64,000 nt of DNA from Oscillospiraceae bacterium (GTDB lineage Bacteria > Bacillota_A > Clostridia > Oscillospirales > Oscillospiraceae): NCBI GenBank assembly GCA_017545325.1, contig JAFWOX010000124.1:1-64000 (forward strand), in the 5' to 3' direction. Under the pieces are notes generated by a model that was given only the letters and a program-made list of their open reading frames with translations, was not told the origin of the DNA and did not search any database. A program made the translations under genes and the position numbers. This document shows, piece by piece, positions 39,170-48,996 of the stretch. The first letter of the stretch is position 1. Each line of letters begins with the position of its first letter.

Positions 39170-40240
39170 ATGAAAAAGATATTCTATATGCTGCTTGCCG
39201 TCTGTCTGGTTTTCGCCCTGACGGCCTGCAGCGGAGAGAAGCCGATAAGCGGACCCGAGGCGACGGATGCGTCGGAGACCTCGGCCCCCACGAAGGAGGC
39301 GACGCTCTGGCCCCGCACAGGCTATTTTACGGATAAGGCGGCGAACATGCTCTCCATTGCCTGGCTGGACGACGTGGATGAGCCCGGCTGGTATGTCGGC
39401 TGCCTCCTGGGGGAGGATAAGTCCGAGGACGTATGGAGCGGAATGCTTTCCCTGGAGGGGAACCGCCTGCAGGGAACTCTGCCCTCCTTCGGCGAAAAGG
39501 AAGCCCTCACCGTCACCATCGCGGAGGAAGGCGCGGACGGCCTGCTGCTCACGGTGGAGGGCGGGGAGACCTATCACTTCGTCCCCTATCGCACATTGGA
39601 AGAGGCCATTCTGATCACGTTCCGGGTGGAAGGCCGGGGAAACATCAATTCCGCCCAGGGGGAGAAGGCCCCGGAGCTTGAACCGGAGTATGCGTACCAG
39701 TCCGCCCAGATCAGTCTGGCCGCGCCGGAGACCTATACCTGCGTCGCCTGGCCGAACGCGGGCAGCTGGTTCGTGAAATGGACGAAGAACGGCGAAGACT
39801 ACTCCACGGATGCGCAGATCACCGTGCTGCTGGAGGAGAACGCGGAGTATGTCGCCGTGTTTGACGAGGATCCCGATTGGCAGAATCCCGCTGCACATTA
39901 TGCCGGCAGGTATCAGTGCGGCCAGGTCCTGGCACTGGTGGAGGCCTATGGCGATGATTCTGCGCAGATAGCCATCGAGCAGGGCAGCAGCAAAACGGAG
40001 TTCGCCTATTGGAACATCACCGGCCGGCTCGATGCGGATACGAAGACCATCCGGTACTCCGGCTGCACCAAAACCCTCGTCGTCTATGACGACAAGGGCG
40101 AGGTGCAGAGCGCAGATCTGGAATATGAAAACGGCACCGGTACCATCGTCTTTACGGAGGAGGGCACGTTCATCTGGCACGAGGACCAGTCTGAATCCGG
40201 CAGGGAGCTGACCTTTGAACGGCTTCCGGAGAGCGATTGA
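39170..40240 (+). CDS. Hypothetical lipoprotein
   Basis: Protein of 356 residues with a lipoprotein signal peptide: MKK start, hydrophobic core and lipobox LTAC with Cys20. A short Ser/Thr/Pro/Glu linker (24-45) leads to an acidic, beta-rich extracellular part containing a Trp-rich segment (AWPNAGSWFVKWTKNGEDY) that resembles InlB B-repeat-like modules (WFVKW...Y...A.I.V.L.E...Y.A.F). No enzymatic motif. ATG 39170 has AAGAAGGAG. Probably a surface-anchored protein of unknown role, likely cotranscribed with the GNAT gene 20 bases on. Confidence 0.75.
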   Translation: MKKIFYMLLAVCLVFALTACSGEKPISGPEATDASETSAPTKEATLWPRTGYFTDKAANMLSIAWLDDVDEPGWYVGCLLGEDKSEDVWSGMLSLEGNRLQGTLPSFGEKEALTVTIAEEGADGLLLTVEGGETYHFVPYRTLEEAILITFRVEGRGNINSAQGEKAPELEPEYAYQSAQISLAAPETYTCVAWPNAGSWFVKWTKNGEDYSTDAQITVLLEENAEYVAVFDEDPDWQNPAAHYAGRYQCGQVLALVEAYGDDSAQIAIEQGSSKTEFAYWNITGRLDADTKTIRYSGCTKTLVVYDDKGEVQSADLEYENGTGTIVFTEEGTFIWHEDQSESGRELTFERLPESD

Positions 40241-40260
40241 CGGACGGAGGCAAGGATTTC

Positions 40261-40902
40261 ATGGAGCCGACAAGCATCATCATCCGCCGGGAGACGGAGC
40301 AGGACCATCGGACTGTGGAAGCCCTCATCCGGGAATCCTTCTGGAACGTCTACCGCCCGGGCTGCCTGGAGCACTATGTGATCCACCGGCTCCGGGAGGA
40401 TCCCGCCTTCGTTCCGGAGCTGGATCTGGTCATGGAGGGGGACGGGCGCATCATCGGGCAGAATATGTTCATGCGGGCGGAGATCCGCGCCGACGACGGC
40501 CGGAGGATCCCCATCATGACCATGGGGCCGATCTGCATCGCGCCGGAGCTCAAGCGCCGGGGCTACGGCAAGCGGCTGCTGGACGATTCCCTGGAGCGGG
40601 CCGCAGCGCTGGGCTGCGGCGCCCTGTGCTTCGAAGGGAACATCCTCTTCTACGGAAAGAGCGGCTTCACCTACGCCCGGGAATTCGGCATACGCTATCA
40701 TGATCTGCCGGCGGGAGCGGACGACTCCTTCTTTCTCTGCCGGGAGCTGATCCCCGGCTATCTGCAGGGCGTCACCGGGGTTTACGGCCCTCCGGAGGGC
40801 TACTTCTGCGCGGAACGGGAACCGGAGGAATTTGCCCGCTTCGAGGCGCTCTTCCCCCCGAAGGAGAAGCTGGTCCTCCCGGGTCAGCTCTCGGAGCGAT
40901 AA
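40261..40902 (+). CDS. GNAT-family N-acetyltransferase
   Basis: Protein of 213 residues. Acetyl-CoA-binding motif A reads PELKRRGYGKRLLDD (RxxGxG). The N-terminal half fits small-molecule acetyltransferases with a C-terminal extension after about residue 150. ATG 40261 with GGAGG about ten bases upstream is preferred over an in-frame TTG at 40237 that overlaps the previous stop. Substrate unknown. Confidence 0.85.
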   Translation: MEPTSIIIRRETEQDHRTVEALIRESFWNVYRPGCLEHYVIHRLREDPAFVPELDLVMEGDGRIIGQNMFMRAEIRADDGRRIPIMTMGPICIAPELKRRGYGKRLLDDSLERAAALGCGALCFEGNILFYGKSGFTYAREFGIRYHDLPAGADDSFFLCRELIPGYLQGVTGVYGPPEGYFCAEREPEEFARFEALFPPKEKLVLPGQLSER

Positions 40903-40916
40903 GGCTTTGCTTATTC

Positions 40917-40950
40917 CCCCCTCCGCTTCGGCGGAGGGGGCTTTCGCTTC
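40917..40950 (+). terminator. Rho-independent terminator after the GNAT gene
   Basis: 10-bp stem CCCCCTCCGC / GCGGAGGGGG closed by a TTCG tetraloop, followed by a weak tail CTTTCGCTT. Confidence 0.7.
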
Positions 40951-40964
40951 CCGGCAAAAAAGCG

Positions 40965-40993
40965 TTGCTCCGTCTTCTTTCAGATGGTATGCT
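40965..40993 (+). promoter_or_regulatory. Promoter of the UGSC-like gene
   Basis: TTGCTC (40965-40970), 17-bp spacer, TATGCT (40988-40993). Confidence 0.6.
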
Positions 40994-41083
40994 GTTATAC
41001 AGGATACAGCAAACTGCCCTCCGGGATCCCGGGCGCTTCGCCCCGGTCCTCCGACGGCAGACATACGGAAAGGAGATGCAGAC

Positions 41084-42667
<1,584 letters not shown>

Positions 42668-42689
42668 ACCAATAAGAGACCGGCACTGA

Positions 42690-42922
42690 GACGCGGGCGT
42701 TTGCCCGCGTCCCCAGCGTGTCGACAAACCCAGTTTTGTCATCGCGAGGAGCAAAGCGACGTGGTGATCCGTTCTCTCGTCCCCTTGGTCAGGTTAAAAA
42801 TAAAAGGACGGGAGTTGCGGATTGCCACAACCGGTGACATCGGTCACCGGTTTCGCAATGACCATTTTCGTTGGTCTGGTACTTTGTCTACAGCCTGAGG
42901 ACGCGGGCGTTTGCCCGCGTCC
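42690..42922. repeat. MITE-like nested inverted repeat
   Basis: Outer 23-base hairpins GACGCGGGCGTTTGCCCGCGTC occur at 42690-42712 and 42899-42922. Inside these lie TGTCGACAAA and, inverted, TTTGTCTACA; inside these again a core that begins TTGTCATCGCGAGGAGC (from 42737) and ends GCAATGAC (to about 42862). The core matches the widespread interspersed repeat with GTCATTGCGAGGAGC ends. No transposase. Confidence 0.7.
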
Positions 42923-42937
42923 CTTTTGTCTGCTCGT

Positions 42938-43855
42938 TTATTGATACACGCTCTTGAACGCTTTGTAGGTCTTCTCCATCCCCTCCCGGAAGGGGGTGTA
43001 GGTTATGCCCAGCTCCCGGGTGATCCGGTCGCCCCGGTACAGCTCGCTCTCCTCCGCCGCCAGGGGGAAGGGCACGGGGATATTCTCCCGCAGTACCTCC
43101 TCCACCGTCACCGGCCGGGTGACAAAGGGAATATCGCTCACCGCCGCCAGGGTATCCGTATAGGAACCGTAATCCAGCGTCTCCGGGGCGGCCAGATTAT
43201 AGATCTTCCCCGCCGCCTCCGGTCTGACGATGCAGGCCAGGATGGCCTCCGCCGCATCCTTCACAAAGACGAACTGGAAACGGGAAGCGGCGTCCCCGGG
43301 CACGGGGATATCCTGCCCCTGCACGATGCGCTGGATATACCAGGATTCCCTTGGCGCATAGTTATAGGGGCCGTAGATGAAGGCGGGGCGCAGGATCACG
43401 GGCTCGATGCCCCGCTTGGCGCATTCCTCCTTCAGCTCCCGCTCCAGCAGGACCTTGTTCCAGATATACTCCGCCGCGGGTCCCGTGCCCAAGGCGTCCT
43501 GCACAGGCGCGGTCTCATCCGGGATCACCCCCGGCTGCCGCCGGTAGACGTCCGCCGTGCTGATGAGGATATACCGCTTCACGGAGCCGGGAAGATGGTC
43601 CAGGAGGAAGGAGATATCCCCCGGGGCATAGGCGCACAGGTCCACCGCCGCATCATACTCCCCCTCCGGCAGCCGGGAAAGGCCGGTGGGGTCATGCCGG
43701 TCGCTCCGATACTCCCGCAGATGGGGATAATGGGTCATGGCATACCGGCCACGGTTCACCAGAGTCAGCTCCATGTCCTCCCGCCGGGAGGCAAAGATGC
43801 AGAATATCCTCCCCAGAAAATAGCTGCCGCCCATCACCAGAACATTATAGGCCAT
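42938..43855 (-). CDS. NAD-dependent epimerase/dehydratase family protein
   Basis: Protein of 305 residues, extended short-chain dehydrogenase. The nucleotide-binding loop is the variant GGSYFLGR and the catalytic pair is in YIWNKVLLE (YxxxK). The closest pattern is the CSP41/isoflavone-reductase-like group rather than UDP-galactose epimerase. ATG 43855 is the first start after the repeat at 43921-44092; a longer in-frame reading would translate the repeat and is rejected. Substrate unknown. Confidence 0.85.
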   Translation of the reverse strand: MAYNVLVMGGSYFLGRIFCIFASRREDMELTLVNRGRYAMTHYPHLREYRSDRHDPTGLSRLPEGEYDAAVDLCAYAPGDISFLLDHLPGSVKRYILISTADVYRRQPGVIPDETAPVQDALGTGPAAEYIWNKVLLERELKEECAKRGIEPVILRPAFIYGPYNYAPRESWYIQRIVQGQDIPVPGDAASRFQFVFVKDAAEAILACIVRPEAAGKIYNLAAPETLDYGSYTDTLAAVSDIPFVTRPVTVEEVLRENIPVPFPLAAEESELYRGDRITRELGITYTPFREGMEKTYKAFKSVYQ

Positions 43856-43920
43856 GATTCTTCTCCATTCACTGACAAGGGCATGGGAACGGACAGTTCC
43901 CATGCCCAAAGGTTTCCTTA

Positions 43921-44092
43921 AGCCTCGCAGAGTTCGCGCTCGCAAGCGCGAAGACAATCGAAATCTGTTTTCGGGCGGAATTCATTTCCGCTCGAAAACC
44001 CTGCTCGCGGAGCGGACTGTGCGAGCGCAGCGAGTGCGGGGAGCGAAGCGCAATCTATCAACGCAGAGCCCAGCGAAGCGGGTCTGCGTTGA
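43921..44092 (-). repeat. Covarying three-hairpin repeat, copy 2 (3' UTR of the MoaF-like gene)
   Basis: Hairpins at 43933-43952 (TTCGCGCT-CGCA-AGCGCGAA), 43967-43999 (about 13 bp) and 44059-44091 (CAACGCAGA...TCTGCGTTG). Spacer sequences match copy 1 at 11713-11874 while stems carry paired substitutions. It lies six bases after the stop of the minus-strand MoaF-like gene, the same placement as copy 1 after glnN. Confidence 0.8.
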
Positions 44093-44098
44093 GTGCTT

Positions 44099-45886
44099 TT
44101 AAATATTGTCGCTGGTCTTGTCGAAGTACTTCTTGATATCGAAGGTGCCCAGCTCCCGGCCGAAGGCGCCGGTGATATTCAGGCTCAGGCCGTTATGGCC
44201 CACGCCGAAGAAGAACCCGCCGTCATGAAGGGTCTTGGGGTTGATGACCACCAGGCCCTGCATGCCGTTGCAGTTCTCCTCCACCCACTCGAAGATATAG
44301 GCGTCGTCCCGAAGCTTGATGTAGTAGCAGGGGCTGGACCAGGTGGCGCCGCCGCTGTTATCCCCCTGGAAGATGGTCCAGCTGGAGCTCTCGGGAGAGC
44401 TGTACACATGGATGGAGCTCATCTTATCGCTGTACGCCCAGGAGAAGCACTTGCCCACCAGATCGGTGGTGAAGTGGTGCCGGCGGGCGAAGGGCGGCTT
44501 GATGTTGCCGTACTCCAGGGTGCCGAAGTTGACCTTGGAGCCGATCTCCCATTCGCTGTGCCAGTTGCCGATCTGGGCCCGGACGGTGGTGGTGAGGCCG
44601 GTGGAGAAGTCGCAGGCATGGGTCAGGTTGGCCCAATCGGGGTCGTCCGTGACCATATGGGAGAAGAAGTAGATATCCTTGGCGGGCTCGAAGCAGATAT
44701 ACTTGGCTTCCTTCCATTCCCCGTCGTTCTCCCGGTACTTCAGGTACCGCTCGCTGAACACATCGTATTCGTACACGGTGCTCTGGTCCCCGGTCCAGGG
44801 GGCGATGGCGTGCTTTTCCATATCCAGCTTGACCTTGAACTTCTTGCCGATCAGGAACTTGGAGAAGGGCAGGGTGTTCTTACTGGCCATGATGTTGGGG
44901 CCGTCCACCTCAAAGATGCGGTGGGCCTCATTGGCGTGCTTCAAGGCCTCCTCATGGGACATGGGAATGTCGATATCCATGGGCCGGTAGGCGTAGCGGC
45001 CGCCCTTGCGTCCCGCCAGGCGGGCCATGGGGGGTTCCTTATCCCCGAAGGTATAGATGCTCTCCAGATGCGCCGCGTCGCCGGTGATCTTGATATCGGC
45101 GGTATGGAGGGTGTACACGAAATTGTCGTCCTCGTCGAAGCCGAACTCCAGACCGATGGCCTTATCCTCGAAGAAGTTCATGACCTCCAGCCAGAACTTG
45201 CCGGAGAATTCCACCTCGCCCCGGCTGAAGATATAGTTCTCATCGTCGATCTTCAGGTAGTCCGCGGGGTTCGCCATGGTGATGCCGCCCATTTTGTCCC
45301 CCAGCTCCACCAGGGTGCAGCAGACCACGCTGGGGAAGAAGGTCAGCATCTCGTAGCCCGTGCAGAACTTCCAGTACAGGCCGCGGCCTTCGATCCGGTT
45401 GGTGGTGGTGTTCAGCGCGGGCTTCTCATTATCGCCGAAGTCCGCCCAGCCGAAATAGTACTGCCGCTGGATCTCCCGGGGCACATCCCGGTAATAATCC
45501 GGCTCCTTGTCGCCGAACAAACTGCCGCCCACGGCCACCCGGATGCCGAACCAGGTCTCGAACACGGTGATGGCGTTGGTCCGCCAGTCCAGCACCGTAT
45601 GCCAGCCCCGGGTGGTGCCGGGCACCAGATGGCTGAACACGGTCACATGGTCCAGGGTGATGGCGGAATAGGGCGCGGTATACTCTTCGCCGTTCTCGGT
45701 GCAGACCAGGGTCTCCTTATCCTTGAAGACATAGTCCAGCTGCTTGGGGGCAAACTCCCCTTCCAGCCTGGCCTTGAAGGATTTTCCCGCCAGAATGCCG
45801 CAGTCCCCGCCCGCGGGACGGCGCTGGGCGTCTACCTTCCGGGCGACTTCTTCATCCGTCAGGGGGTTGAACTTGGTAAAGAACAT
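44099..45886 (-). CDS. MoaF-like tandem-duplicated protein
   Basis: Protein of 595 residues, soluble, rich in aromatic residues, built of two related halves (about 40-300 and 335-590). Matching segments are HVTVFSHLVPG with DIYFFSHMVTD, and GRGLYWKFCTGYEM with GKCFSWAYSDKM. Segments such as WSSPCYYIKLRDDAYIFEWVEENCNG resemble the lipocalin-like MoaF family (a family named for molybdenum cofactor but without proven role). ATG 45886 has GGAGG ten bases upstream, better than ATG 45907. Own strong promoter. A ligand-binding or decarboxylase-like barrel is plausible; the function is not known. Confidence 0.55.
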   Translation of the reverse strand: MFFTKFNPLTDEEVARKVDAQRRPAGGDCGILAGKSFKARLEGEFAPKQLDYVFKDKETLVCTENGEEYTAPYSAITLDHVTVFSHLVPGTTRGWHTVLDWRTNAITVFETWFGIRVAVGGSLFGDKEPDYYRDVPREIQRQYYFGWADFGDNEKPALNTTTNRIEGRGLYWKFCTGYEMLTFFPSVVCCTLVELGDKMGGITMANPADYLKIDDENYIFSRGEVEFSGKFWLEVMNFFEDKAIGLEFGFDEDDNFVYTLHTADIKITGDAAHLESIYTFGDKEPPMARLAGRKGGRYAYRPMDIDIPMSHEEALKHANEAHRIFEVDGPNIMASKNTLPFSKFLIGKKFKVKLDMEKHAIAPWTGDQSTVYEYDVFSERYLKYRENDGEWKEAKYICFEPAKDIYFFSHMVTDDPDWANLTHACDFSTGLTTTVRAQIGNWHSEWEIGSKVNFGTLEYGNIKPPFARRHHFTTDLVGKCFSWAYSDKMSSIHVYSSPESSSWTIFQGDNSGGATWSSPCYYIKLRDDAYIFEWVEENCNGMQGLVVINPKTLHDGGFFFGVGHNGLSLNITGAFGRELGTFDIKKYFDKTSDNI

Positions 45887-45936
45887 CTGCTTTTGACCTC
45901 CGTTCATTTCGTTTTTTGGTTTCCTGTATAGGATAG

Positions 45937-45965
45937 ATTATAGCCTCTCCCCGTGGCCGCGTCAA
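45937..45965 (-). promoter_or_regulatory. Promoter of the MoaF-like gene
   Basis: On the minus strand TTGACG (45965-45960), 17-bp spacer, TATAAT (45942-45937). Confidence 0.85.
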
Positions 45966-46002
45966 GGCAAAAGGAAACCGCCTCCGGCAGAACCGGAGGC
46001 GG
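45966..46002 (-). terminator. Terminator of the first URO-D gene
   Basis: Stem CCGCCTCCGG (45978-45987) / CCGGAGGCGG (45993-46002) with TTTCCTTTTG following on the minus strand. It separates the URO-D gene from the MoaF-like promoter. Confidence 0.75.
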
Positions 46003-46025
46003 CGGGCAGGCTGCAAAGCGCGAAA

Positions 46026-47072
46026 TTACATATAGCCCTGCTTCTCGTACTGGAGGGGGCTGCGGACGATCTGGCTCCGGTCGATGCCGAAATGCTTGGC
46101 GTTGTATTCGTCGATGGCGTCCATGATGCAGTCATACACCCCGTCGTAGATGCTTCCGGGGCCGCCCTGGGCCACGCAGGGGATGTAGGCCTTGGGGGTG
46201 CAGGCGTCCAGCATTTCCCAGACCTTCCGCTTGGTCTCCTCGGGATTCCAGCCCTCGTAGTCGAAGTCCGCCCCGTCGAAGCCGCCCATGAAGCCGATCT
46301 TGCCGCAGTACTTCCGGGTGAGCTCCGGCAGGTTGTTGGAGCTCATGCAGCCCTGCCATACGTCGATGCCCATTTCGATCATGGCGGGCACCAGGTTGGC
46401 GCCGTAGCTGTCGCTGTGGTGGACGATGAGCTCCACGCCATGGGACTTGTAGTAGCCGTAGATTTCCTTATAGGGCTCCACAAAGAAATCCTCGAACATG
46501 GCGGGGCTCATGAAGGAGCTGGTGCGGCTGCCCCAGTCGTCATGGTGGAACAGGGCGTCGGGCTGGAGCTTGGCGCAGATCAGTTCTGCCAGGCGCAGCT
46601 CATAGTCCCGGAGGTACTTGATGAGATCATGCATCTCATCCTCGTACATCACCAGGTTTTCCATGGTGCGGACCATCTCGCCCAGGTGGTGGCACTGCTC
46701 AAAGAGGCCGGGGGCGATGAAGGGGGCCTTCCAGGCCAGGTTGGAATCCGTCTTGTCCATGATGCCCTTGATCATGGCCCATTCCTCATCCGGGAAATCC
46801 AGGCTGGGGGCATGGACATAATCCTGCCAATGCTCGATATCCTTGATGACGATCTTATCCGGCGTGTGCACCGGGAAGGCGCCGGGTACGCCCTTGGGAT
46901 AGGAGTTGGTGACGCCCCAGGCGTTCACCACGTTTTCCTCCCCGTACTTGGGGGAGGTGCTGTGGAACATGGCGGGATGGAGCACCAGGCGAAGGGCCTC
47001 GTACTGGTTGGCGTAGCGGTCGGGATTCAGGCCCTTGGCCGCCTCATAGAAGTTTTGTTTCGGACTCAGCAT
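46026..47072 (-). CDS. Uroporphyrinogen decarboxylase (URO-D) family protein 1
   Basis: Protein of 348 residues of the URO-D/MtaA/CmuA superfamily, whose Clostridia members are mostly cobalamin-dependent methyltransferases rather than haem enzymes. ALFHHDDWGSRTSSFMSP and GGFDGADFD fit the fold. Where MtaA-type enzymes have a zinc-binding HxC, this one reads VHHSDSYG, lacking the Cys. No corrinoid protein is nearby. ATG 47072 follows a strong promoter. It may act on methylated compounds, with the MoaF-like neighbour or the Opp system supplying substrate; this is inference. Confidence 0.8.
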   Translation of the reverse strand: MLSPKQNFYEAAKGLNPDRYANQYEALRLVLHPAMFHSTSPKYGEENVVNAWGVTNSYPKGVPGAFPVHTPDKIVIKDIEHWQDYVHAPSLDFPDEEWAMIKGIMDKTDSNLAWKAPFIAPGLFEQCHHLGEMVRTMENLVMYEDEMHDLIKYLRDYELRLAELICAKLQPDALFHHDDWGSRTSSFMSPAMFEDFFVEPYKEIYGYYKSHGVELIVHHSDSYGANLVPAMIEMGIDVWQGCMSSNNLPELTRKYCGKIGFMGGFDGADFDYEGWNPEETKRKVWEMLDACTPKAYIPCVAQGGPGSIYDGVYDCIMDAIDEYNAKHFGIDRSQIVRSPLQYEKQGYM

Positions 47073-47128
47073 AATCAGTTACCTCTCCATTCTTTGATCG
47101 CTTCTCTGCGGCATTGTTCGTTGGGTGC

Positions 47129-47157
47129 ATTATATCAAGCCCATGTCGCCGGGTCAA
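47129..47157 (-). promoter_or_regulatory. Promoter of URO-D gene 1
   Basis: On the minus strand TTGACC (47157-47152), 17-bp spacer, TATAAT (47134-47129). Confidence 0.85.
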
Positions 47158-47198
47158 GGGCAATACTCGCTCCGGAGACCCCGGTCTTTCCGCAGAAA

Positions 47199-47226
47199 TC
47201 GGCCGGCAGCTCAGGCTGCCGGCCGA
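47199..47226 (-). terminator. Hairpin after oppA
   Basis: Perfect 12-bp stem TCGGCCGGCAGC / GCTGCCGGCCGA with loop TCAG. The following minus-strand tail ATTTCTGC is only weakly T-rich. Probable end of the opp operon. Confidence 0.65.
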
Positions 47227-47272
47227 AACAGGGTTCTTTCCCTGCATTCCGCAGGGGATCCGATTCTGTCCC

Positions 47273-48904
47273 TTACGCGGCGATGTCCGCGAACATGAAG
47301 TACCAGTAGCCGTAGGCGGAATGCCACATGCCGGTGATCTTGGCGCTCTGGAGATAGAAATCGGTGTAGTAGGCCACGGGGATGCAGCCGGCGGTATCCA
47401 TCAGGATATCCTCAGCCCGGTGCAGGGCCGCGGAGCGCTCGTTCACATCCATGGTGGAGCGGGAAATATCGATGGCCGCATCGAAATCGGGGTTGTTGTA
47501 CTTGCCGTCGTTATTGCCGTTGGAGGAGTACAGCAGCTCGATCATGTTGGAGGGGTCGGAGTAGTCGCCCACCCAGCCGTTCCGGGCAGCCATGTAGTCG
47601 CCGGCCCGGCGCATGGGGGTAAAGGACGCCCATTCCACGATCTCCACGGAGAGGTCGATGCCGATCTGCTTCCAGGCCTCCTGCAGATACTCCGCCACCA
47701 CCTTGTGGTAGCCAGAATCATTGGTGGAGTAGGTGATCTTCAGATCCAGGCTGTCGGCGCTGCCGCTGTAGCCGGCCTCCTGCATCAGCTTTTTGGCCTC
47801 TTCCAGGTTCGCGTTGTAATCGGAGCTGATGTAGGGCTTGCCGCCGTTGGCATGGTCATAGAAATCGCCGCCCGCGGGATCAGCCCAGCCGGGGCCCATG
47901 AAGTTGTAGGCCGCCACATAGGTGCCCTGCATGATGGTGCCGGCCACATACTCCCGGTCGATGGCGAGGCTCATGGCCTTGCGGACCCGGGCGTCGCTGA
48001 AGGGTTCCTTGGTGCAGTTCAGGTTCAGGTAGTAGGTGCCCAGGATGGGATCGATATGGAACTCCTTGTTGTTCATCAGGGAGGGGATCTCCTCGGTGGG
48101 CACGTCCTTGATGAAGAGGGCTTCGCCGGTCTGGTAGGCGCTGTAGGAGGCGTTGGAATCCTCAATGAGGAGCCACTTGATGCCGTCCAGCTTGATGGCG
48201 CTCTTGTTCCAGTAGTTGGGGTTCGCCTTGGTGAGGATGTGGCTGCCGGGCACCCACTCGGTGATCATGAAGGGGCCGTTGGACACATAGGTCTTGGGGT
48301 CCACCGCCCAGCCGTCGCCGTTCTTCTCCACGGTGGCGGGATTCACCGGGCTCAGGGTGGCGAAGGCGGCCAGGCTCTCAAAATAGGGGCAGGCGGCGCT
48401 GAGCTTCACCACGAAGGTGGTGTCGTCCGGAGCGGAAACGCCCAGGGCGGAGGGCTCCATCTCTCCGTTGAACACGGCGTCGAAGTTCTCCACAGGCCAC
48501 AGGACCGTGTCGGCATAGGGGGCCGCGGTGGCCGGATCCGCCACGCGCTGCCAGCTGTACACGAAGTCAGAGGCCTTGAAGGCGGAACCGTCGGACCACT
48601 TCAGGCCCTTCCGCAGGTGGAAAGTCCAGGTCAGGCCGTCCTCCGTATGCTCCCAGGTCTCGGCGCAGCCGGGGGCGATGGCGCCGTTCTGGTCCACGGT
48701 GAGCAGGCACTCGAAGGTGTGCAGCAGCATATTGCCGCCGTCCACGGCGCTGTTCAGCGCCGGATCCAGCGTCTCGGGGTCGGGACCCACCTGCACACTC
48801 AGGATCTTCTCCGCCTTCTCCTGCTTGCCGCCGTTGCCTCCGCAGGCGGACAGCACCAGGCAGATGACGAGGACGATCGCAATGACAGATGCGTACTTTT
48901 TCAT
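47273..48904 (-). CDS. oppA: Peptide ABC transporter substrate-binding lipoprotein
   Basis: Protein of 543 residues, class C (family 5) solute-binding protein. Signal peptide with lipobox LSAC and Cys21. SVQVGPDPETLDPAL, FECLLTVDQNG and LRKGLKWSDG are family segments. It delivers oligopeptides (or dipeptides/nickel-type ligands) to the permease encoded upstream. ATG 48904 has GAGGAGG. It is the last gene of the operon, after the ATPases, rather than first as in many opp operons, and the 92-base gap before it contains a hairpin. Confidence 0.93.
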   Translation of the reverse strand: MKKYASVIAIVLVICLVLSACGGNGGKQEKAEKILSVQVGPDPETLDPALNSAVDGGNMLLHTFECLLTVDQNGAIAPGCAETWEHTEDGLTWTFHLRKGLKWSDGSAFKASDFVYSWQRVADPATAAPYADTVLWPVENFDAVFNGEMEPSALGVSAPDDTTFVVKLSAACPYFESLAAFATLSPVNPATVEKNGDGWAVDPKTYVSNGPFMITEWVPGSHILTKANPNYWNKSAIKLDGIKWLLIEDSNASYSAYQTGEALFIKDVPTEEIPSLMNNKEFHIDPILGTYYLNLNCTKEPFSDARVRKAMSLAIDREYVAGTIMQGTYVAAYNFMGPGWADPAGGDFYDHANGGKPYISSDYNANLEEAKKLMQEAGYSGSADSLDLKITYSTNDSGYHKVVAEYLQEAWKQIGIDLSVEIVEWASFTPMRRAGDYMAARNGWVGDYSDPSNMIELLYSSNGNNDGKYNNPDFDAAIDISRSTMDVNERSAALHRAEDILMDTAGCIPVAYYTDFYLQSAKITGMWHSAYGYWYFMFADIAA

Positions 48905-48996
48905 TTTTCTTCCTCCTCTAAAAATTCCTCCGATGGATATATAAAATCCGCCTTCTCCTTTCCCGAGGGGGAAAACGGACTTTATCCGAAGATGGC

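Noticed and set aside
40237..40260. TTG start for the GNAT gene
   Set aside because: It overlaps the lipoprotein stop and lacks a spaced ribosome site; ATG 40261 has one.
42701..42898. Small frame between the UGSC-like and epimerase genes
   Set aside because: It is the translation of the MITE-like repeat core, a common spurious peptide.
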